10,250 bases of DNA from Candidatus Aminicenantes bacterium UBA876 (GTDB lineage Bacteria; Acidobacteriota; Aminicenantia; UBA2199): the NCBI GenBank assembly GCA_002294665.1, contig DBFQ01000003.1:6641-16890 (forward strand), read 5' to 3'. The notes under the pieces are model-generated. The model ran no database searches and was not told the origin of the DNA. It saw nothing but the letters and a program-made list of their open reading frames with translations. A program made the position numbers and the translations under genes. Below are positions 6,034-10,250 of the stretch, one piece after another. The stretch's first letter is position 1. Every line of letters begins with the position of its first letter.

Positions 6034-6657
6034 ATGCCGGAGGAAAAAAGGTCGTTTTACCGCCGGGAGCACAAGCCGTGTGGACCTGTATTCCTGGAAG
6101 CCCGGGAGTGGTCCGCCGGGCGCATGTGGCTGCCCCGCCTGCTGCTGCTCTTCTACATGACCTGGGTGTTTTTCCAGTCCCTGCGCGATCCGCTTTACCA
6201 AAGCATTTTCAAGGCCTTGAACCTGGGAATCCACGAACTGGGCCACCTGGTTACCACGCCCCTGGGTCAGTTCATATCCATCGCATCCGGGTCGCTTTTC
6301 CAGTGCCTGGCGCCGGTGGTGGGGTTTTTCATGTTTCTGCGTCAGCGCGACTGGTTCGCCCTGGGCGTGGCCGTCTGGTGGCTGGGGACCAACCTGCATG
6401 ACGTGGCCGCTTACGCCGGGGACGCCCGCAGCCTCAGCCTGACCCTGGTGACTCCATTCGGCGGCGGGGAGGTCATCCACGACTGGCACTACCTGTTTTC
6501 CCGCACCGGCCTGCTGGAGCATGACCAGGCCATCGCCGCACTGCTGCGCCTGGGGGGATTCCTGGCCATGCTGGCCGGAATCGCATGGGGCGCGGTGACG
6601 GTGTTCTGGATGATCCGGACCCGGAAAGAAGCTGCGAAACCAGGTGTAAATCAATAG
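6034..6657 (+). CDS. Membrane protein with HELGH zinc-peptidase-like motif
   Basis: From the ATG at 6034 this protein has 207 residues; a TTG at 5998, with GGAG 8 nt upstream, would add 12 residues and cannot be excluded. After a charged N-terminus of about 30 residues come four to five hydrophobic helices. Residues 67-71 are HELGH, a perfect HExxH zinc motif set against a membrane segment. Further on are NLHD (120-123) followed by AAYAGDAR, and HDWHYLF (149-155). An HExxH in a membrane with a downstream N/D-containing helix recalls M50/site-2-protease-like peptidases, where a later aspartate is the third zinc ligand. The lack of the classic LDG motif makes this a distant or merely similar family. 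I do not recognise the protein with confidence and no substrate is evident. It is flanked by a divergent tRNA and a convergent meaB, so context gives no clue. Confidence 0.7.
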   Translation: MPEEKRSFYRREHKPCGPVFLEAREWSAGRMWLPRLLLLFYMTWVFFQSLRDPLYQSIFKALNLGIHELGHLVTTPLGQFISIASGSLFQCLAPVVGFFMFLRQRDWFALGVAVWWLGTNLHDVAAYAGDARSLSLTLVTPFGGGEVIHDWHYLFSRTGLLEHDQAIAALLRLGGFLAMLAGIAWGAVTVFWMIRTRKEAAKPGVNQ

Positions 6658-6685
6658 GGGCGAATTTCTGATTATCCCTTGATTT
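6648..6685. repeat. Inverted repeat across the convergent gene ends
   Basis: AAATCAA (6648-6654) pairs with TTGATTT (6679-6685), and inside it GGG (6657-6659) can pair with CCC (6676-6678), leaving a 2-nt bulge. The arms fall in the last codons of the HELGH protein gene and of meaB, which are only 14 nt apart. It could serve as a shared bidirectional terminator, but there is no T-tract, so the role is uncertain. Confidence 0.25.
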
Positions 6686-7820
6686 CCGCTTCCGATGCGA
6701 AGAGGTTCAGCAGGTGCTCGGCCGCGGCAGTGGGCAGAATTTCACCCTTGTCGATGCGGCGGCGGATTTGCGGGATTGCGGCCTGAATCCGCGGATCTTG
6801 GTAAAAGGTGTTTTTCAGGTGTTCCTCGATCAGGGCGAATACCCATTCTTCGGCCTGACGCCGGCGGCGCTCGGCAAATACCCCGGACTTGCGGGTCCGA
6901 TCCATGAAAGCGGTGATCATGTGCCAGATTTCGGGGACGCCGTCGCCGGTCAGGGCGGATACCGTGGTGGCGCGGGGTTGCCAGCCGGGGGTGGCGGGGG
7001 TGAGGTACTTGAGGGCCAGGGCATACTCGCTGCGGGCCGCTTCGGCGCGGGAGCGATTGTCACCATCCGCCTTGTTGACCACCAGGGCGTCGGCGATCTC
7101 CACCACACCTTTCTTGATTCCCTGCAGTTCGTCGCCGGCGCCGGCGATCATGAGCAACAGAAAAAAATCCACCATGGAGCGTACGGTGATCTCACTCTGG
7201 CCCACGCCCACGGTTTCCACCAGGATCACGTCAAAGCCCGCGGCTTCACAAACCAGGATGGTTTCACGGCTCTTGCGCGCCACGCCGCCCAGCGTACCTC
7301 CCGAGGGAGAGGGGCGGATAAAACACTCCTGGCTGCGGGAAAGCTTTTCCATGCGGGTCTTGTCCCCCAGGATGCTGCCGCGGGTTACGGAGCTGCTGGG
7401 ATCCACGGCCAGCACGGCCACGCGATGGCCCTGTTTGATGAGATACAGCCCGAAGGTCTCGATGAGTGTGCTTTTCCCGGCACCGGGCACACCGGTGATG
7501 CCGATACGCAGGGATCCGCCCGCGTGGGGCAACAGGGCGTTGAGCACTTCCCGGGCCCGGGCCTGGTGGCGGGGGGCATTGCTCTCGATCAGGGTGATGG
7601 TACGGGCCAGAACACCGCGGTCCCGTTCCAGGACACCGGCCACGTGGTCCGCGGTTGTCAGGCTGGGCGCGCGATGAACCGGGCCGGATTTCTCCGTACG
7701 CCGTTCCGTGCTTGAGAGGCCGTCATGTCCGCCGGCGACACCCTTGCGGATCGATACGGCAAAAGCGTCGCCGCCGTTTTCCGGCGCCCAGTCCGGCGGC
7801 TTGCCGCGATCGTTTCCCAT
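6672..7820 (-). CDS. meaB: MeaB/ArgK-type G-protein chaperone of methylmalonyl-CoA mutase
   Basis: This 382-residue GTPase of the SIMIBI (G3E) class protects and reactivates the B12-dependent mutase by gating cofactor loading and removing damaged cobalamin. The motifs run in order: Walker A GVPGAGKST (110-118), a VDPSSS segment (139-144), the G3/switch region ETVGVGQSE (202-210), GDELQGIKKG (229-238), and the guanine-specificity motif NKAD (249-252). The C-terminal helical part (about 300-382) fits the family dimerisation arm. The ATG lies 2 nt after the mutase stop codon, so the gene is in the same operon. E. coli ArgK/YgfD is about 330 residues; the extra ~50 N-terminal residues here are charged and low in family similarity. 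A GTG at residue 60 is the nearest later alternative start but would cut into the first conserved helix. Confidence 0.95.
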   Translation of the reverse strand: MGNDRGKPPDWAPENGGDAFAVSIRKGVAGGHDGLSSTERRTEKSGPVHRAPSLTTADHVAGVLERDRGVLARTITLIESNAPRHQARAREVLNALLPHAGGSLRIGITGVPGAGKSTLIETFGLYLIKQGHRVAVLAVDPSSSVTRGSILGDKTRMEKLSRSQECFIRPSPSGGTLGGVARKSRETILVCEAAGFDVILVETVGVGQSEITVRSMVDFFLLLMIAGAGDELQGIKKGVVEIADALVVNKADGDNRSRAEAARSEYALALKYLTPATPGWQPRATTVSALTGDGVPEIWHMITAFMDRTRKSGVFAERRRRQAEEWVFALIEEHLKNTFYQDPRIQAAIPQIRRRIDKGEILPTAAAEHLLNLFASEAEIKG

Positions 7821-7822
7821 TC

Positions 7823-10006
7823 TCAGGTGAAGCGGTTGCGGATCTCTTCCATGATCCGCTTTCCCGCCAGGGGAATGCGGGTCCCCGGCCCGAAAATGGC
7901 CGCGGCGCCGTGCTGGTAGAGAAAATCGTAATCCTGGGCCGGAATGACGCCGCCGCAGACCACGATAATGTCTTCACGGCCGAGCTTGCGCAACTCTTCC
8001 ACCAGGCGGGGCAGCAATGTTTTATGGCCCGCGGCCAGGGAACTCATGCCCACCACGTGGACATCGTTTTCAACGGCCTGGCGTGCGGTTTCCTCGGGGG
8101 TCTGGAAAAGTGGGCCGAGGTCGACGTCAAATCCCATGTCCGCGTACGCGGTGGCCACCACCTTGGCACCGCGATCGTGACCGTCCTGGCCCATCTTGGC
8201 GACCAGGATGCGTGGTCTGCGGCCTTCGGCTTCGGCAAAGGCATCGGTCATCGCGTGGACTTCCGCCACCATCTGGTCTTTTTCCGCGTGTTCGTATTCG
8301 CGGATGTACACTCCGGATATGGTCTTGGTCATGGCCTGATACCGTCCCGCCACCGTTTCGATGGCATCGGAAATTTCCCCCAGCGTGGCCCGTTCGCGCG
8401 CCGCTTTGACGGCCAGGTCCAGCAGGTTGCCTTCCCCGGTTTGCGCACAGCGGGTGAGAACCTCCAGGGCGTCGCGAACTTTTTGCGGGTCGCGCTTGTG
8501 TTTGATTTGTTCCAGGCGGCGGATCTGCGAACGCCGCACGGCGGAGTTGTCCACTTCCAGGATTTCGATGGGGTCTTCTTTGTCCAGGCGATAGCGGTTG
8601 AGGCCCACGATCACTTCCTGGCCGGAGTCGATGCGCGCCTGGCGCCGCGCCGCGGCTTCTTCGATGCGCATCTGCGGAATACCCTGCTCGATGGCGCGGG
8701 TCATGCCGCCGACGGATTCCACTTCCTGGATGTGGGACCATCCGCGTTCCAGCAGTTTTTGCGTCAGGGTTTCCACGCAGTAGGAACCGCCCCAGGGATC
8801 CACGGTGCGGCAGATCCCGGTTTCGTCCTGGAGGTAGAGCTGGGTGTTGCGCGCGATGCGCGCGGAAAAGTCGGTGGGAAGGGCGATGGCTTCATCCAGC
8901 GAATTGGTGTGCAGCGACTGGGTGTGGCCCATGGCCGCAGCCATGGCCTCGATGCAGGTGCGCACCACGTTGTTGAACGGATCCTGTTCCTGCAGGCTCC
9001 AGCCGGAGGTCTGGGAATGGGTGCGCAGGGCCATGGACTTGGGGTCCTTTGGATGGAAGCTTTTGATCATGCGCGCCCAGATCAGTCGCGCCGCGCGCAT
9101 CTTGGCCACTTCCATGAAATGGTTCATGCCCTGGGCCCAGAAAAACGAGAGCCGGGGCGCGAACCGGTCCACGTCCATGCCCGCGGCGATGCCGGTGCGC
9201 ACGTACTCCAGGCCGTCGGCCAGGGTGTAGGCCATCTCCAGGTCCGCTGTGGCCCCGGCTTCCTGCATGTGGTAGCCGGAAATGCTGATGCTGTTGAAGC
9301 GCGGCATGTGTTCGGAAGCGAAGCGGAAGATATCGGCGATGATGCGCATCGACATGGCCGGGGGATAGATGTAGGTGTTGCGCACCATGTATTCCTTGAG
9401 GATGTCGTTCTGGATGGTTCCGGTGAGTTGCTCCGGTTTGACGCCCTGCTCTTCGGCCGCCACGATGTAAAAGGCCATGATCGGCAGCACGGCGCCGTTC
9501 ATGGTCATGGAAACGGACATCTGCTCCAGGGGGATGCGGTCAAAGAGGATTTTCATGTCTTCAACCGAGTCCACAGCCACCCCGGCCTTGCCCACGTCGC
9601 CTTCCACGCGGGGATGGTCGGAGTCATAGCCCCGGTGAGTGGCCAGGTCGAAGGCCACGGACAAGCCCTTCTGGCCCGCAGCCAGGTTGCGGCGGTAAAA
9701 GGCATTGCTTTCCTCGGCGGTGGAGAACCCCGCGTACTGGCGGATGGTCCAGGGGCGTTGCACGTACATCGAGGCATACGGCCCGCGCAGAAAGGGAGGC
9801 ACTCCCGCCAGGTATCCTTCGTGTTGCCACGTGGCGCGGTCGGCTTCGGAATAGAGCGGCTTGCACTCGATCTGCTCCATGGTCAACCAGGCGAAATCCC
9901 GGGGAGATTTTCCGGTTTCGCTCCTGAACGCCTCACGCCATTGTTCTGCAGAACCGGGAATGGGGGGAAACGCATACTCCATGCGGGAAAAATCGGGTCG
10001 TTTCAT
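7823..10006 (-). CDS. mutB: Methylmalonyl-CoA mutase, catalytic large subunit
   Basis: This 727-residue adenosylcobalamin enzyme interconverts (R)-methylmalonyl-CoA and succinyl-CoA in propionate metabolism. The N-terminal two-thirds is the substrate-binding TIM barrel, with [18 protein letters not shown] at 84-101; Y91 corresponds to the catalytic-site Tyr89 of the Propionibacterium enzyme. It continues with [20 protein letters not shown] (197-216, R209 matching Arg207) and [10 protein letters not shown] (243-252, H246 matching His244). These residues favour methylmalonyl-CoA rather than isobutyryl-CoA as substrate. The C-terminal domain (about 595-727) binds B12 through D608-x-H610-x2-G613 and later GGVIP. 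Full family length (E. coli Sbm is 714 residues) indicates an intact gene. The ATG overlaps the mutA stop as ATGA, and meaB follows after 2 nt. The opposite strand holds very long open frames that are shadows of this gene. Confidence 0.97.
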   Translation of the reverse strand: MKRPDFSRMEYAFPPIPGSAEQWREAFRSETGKSPRDFAWLTMEQIECKPLYSEADRATWQHEGYLAGVPPFLRGPYASMYVQRPWTIRQYAGFSTAEESNAFYRRNLAAGQKGLSVAFDLATHRGYDSDHPRVEGDVGKAGVAVDSVEDMKILFDRIPLEQMSVSMTMNGAVLPIMAFYIVAAEEQGVKPEQLTGTIQNDILKEYMVRNTYIYPPAMSMRIIADIFRFASEHMPRFNSISISGYHMQEAGATADLEMAYTLADGLEYVRTGIAAGMDVDRFAPRLSFFWAQGMNHFMEVAKMRAARLIWARMIKSFHPKDPKSMALRTHSQTSGWSLQEQDPFNNVVRTCIEAMAAAMGHTQSLHTNSLDEAIALPTDFSARIARNTQLYLQDETGICRTVDPWGGSYCVETLTQKLLERGWSHIQEVESVGGMTRAIEQGIPQMRIEEAAARRQARIDSGQEVIVGLNRYRLDKEDPIEILEVDNSAVRRSQIRRLEQIKHKRDPQKVRDALEVLTRCAQTGEGNLLDLAVKAARERATLGEISDAIETVAGRYQAMTKTISGVYIREYEHAEKDQMVAEVHAMTDAFAEAEGRRPRILVAKMGQDGHDRGAKVVATAYADMGFDVDLGPLFQTPEETARQAVENDVHVVGMSSLAAGHKTLLPRLVEELRKLGREDIIVVCGGVIPAQDYDFLYQHGAAAIFGPGTRIPLAGKRIMEEIRNRFT

Positions 10007-10250
10007 GATTCAGCCACTCCTGTGCGTTGTTGAATGCGGGACAGCACGTCAATGGCGTTGGCGCGCAGGTGGATGAATTCCTGCACGCCGGCGTTTTTCA
10101 ACGCGTTGACGCTCTCCTTGGGGTATCCGGCCAGGACCGCAACGGCATCGCTTCCGGCGTTGCGCAGGGCCTGGATCAGCGGGGGGACCTGTTCCGGGTA
10201 GGTCTCATCGCTGGAACAGATCACCACAACGGGAGCGGCGGAAGCGGCGG
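10003..10250 (-). CDS. mutA: Methylmalonyl-CoA mutase small subunit, C-terminal part (cut by window edge)
   Basis: The last 82 residues are visible and the frame continues past 10250. The sequence [20 protein letters not shown], then [33 protein letters not shown], is the C-terminal B12-domain-like fold of the small subunit. This subunit resembles the catalytic chain but lacks the cobalamin-binding DxHxxG and plays a structural role in the heterodimer. A cysteine-(G/S)-S/D-x-x-Y strand and the AG-V-x-x-FIH end are family features. The GTG at 10227 is internal, not the start. The stop overlaps the mutB start (ATGA), so the subunits are translationally coupled for equal production. The assignment also rests on position immediately upstream of mutB. 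Confidence 0.88.
   Translation of the reverse strand, partial: AASAAPVVVICSSDETYPEQVPPLIQALRNAGSDAVAVLAGYPKESVNALKNAGVQEFIHLRANAIDVLSRIQQRTGVAES

Noticed and set aside
5794..6654. A 286-codon minus-strand frame across the tRNA and the HELGH gene.
   Set aside because: It runs through the tRNA and its composition is Q/H/P/G-rich shadow sequence; the plus strand carries the HELGH membrane protein.
6714..7715. A 333-codon plus-strand open frame opposite meaB.
   Set aside because: It is an antisense shadow with no family motif; the opposing MeaB frame has all GTPase motifs.
7655..10033. A 792-codon open frame on the plus strand opposite mutB, longer than mutB itself.
   Set aside because: Its composition (rich in H, G, R, F, A, V) is that of an antisense shadow in high-GC DNA. 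It has no recognisable motif, while the minus strand encodes an unmistakable mutase and MeaB.

Overview
The window reads as ordinary chromosome from a fairly GC-rich bacterium (about 60% GC by eye in most genes). It uses Shine-Dalgarno-led starts and sigma70-like promoters. Two minus-strand promoters carry a perfect TATAAT -10 box. Nothing fixes the phylum. The mix of Kre9/KNH-type exported protein, methylmalonyl-CoA mutase operon and HELGH membrane protein would suit an anaerobic or environmental lineage such as Acidobacteriota/Aminicenantia or a deltaproteobacterial group, but that is a guess.

Layout. (1) 1-487, minus: the N-terminal part of a radical SAM protein, cut by the window edge, with a clear promoter and a palindromic hairpin in its leader. 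(2) 719-3511, plus: a tight three-gene operon of a CDP-alcohol phosphatidyltransferase, a CdsA-like cytidylyltransferase and an MFS transporter, ending in a hairpin/T-tract terminator. The first two genes pair the way E. coli ynbA/ynbB do, so this looks like an accessory phospholipid (head-group) pathway plus an exporter or importer. (3) 3869-4606, plus: a small exported two-domain beta protein (Kre9/KNH-like, then CARDB-like). (4) 4607-5834: a stretch of lower GC (about 42-52%) holding one minus-strand iron-sulfur flavoprotein gene, bounded by a tRNA-Arg(ACG) with a near-consensus promoter. (5) 6034-6657, plus: a membrane protein with a HELGH zinc-peptidase-like motif. (6) 6672-10250, minus: mutA (partial) - mutB - meaB, the two subunits of B12-dependent methylmalonyl-CoA mutase and its G-protein chaperone, linked by an ATGA overlap and a 2-nt gap.

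How the genes work together. The mutA/mutB/meaB block interconverts (R)-methylmalonyl-CoA and succinyl-CoA in propionate metabolism. In the lipid operon, the CdsA-like enzyme would make a CDP-activated lipid, the CDP-alcohol transferase would swap CMP for an alcohol, and the MFS protein could move a substrate or product. The remaining genes have no visible functional link.

I found no CRISPR array, transposase, integrase, prophage or toxin/defence module. The least explained items are the lipid operon with its altered CdsA signature, the HELGH protein, and the low-GC stretch beside the tRNA.
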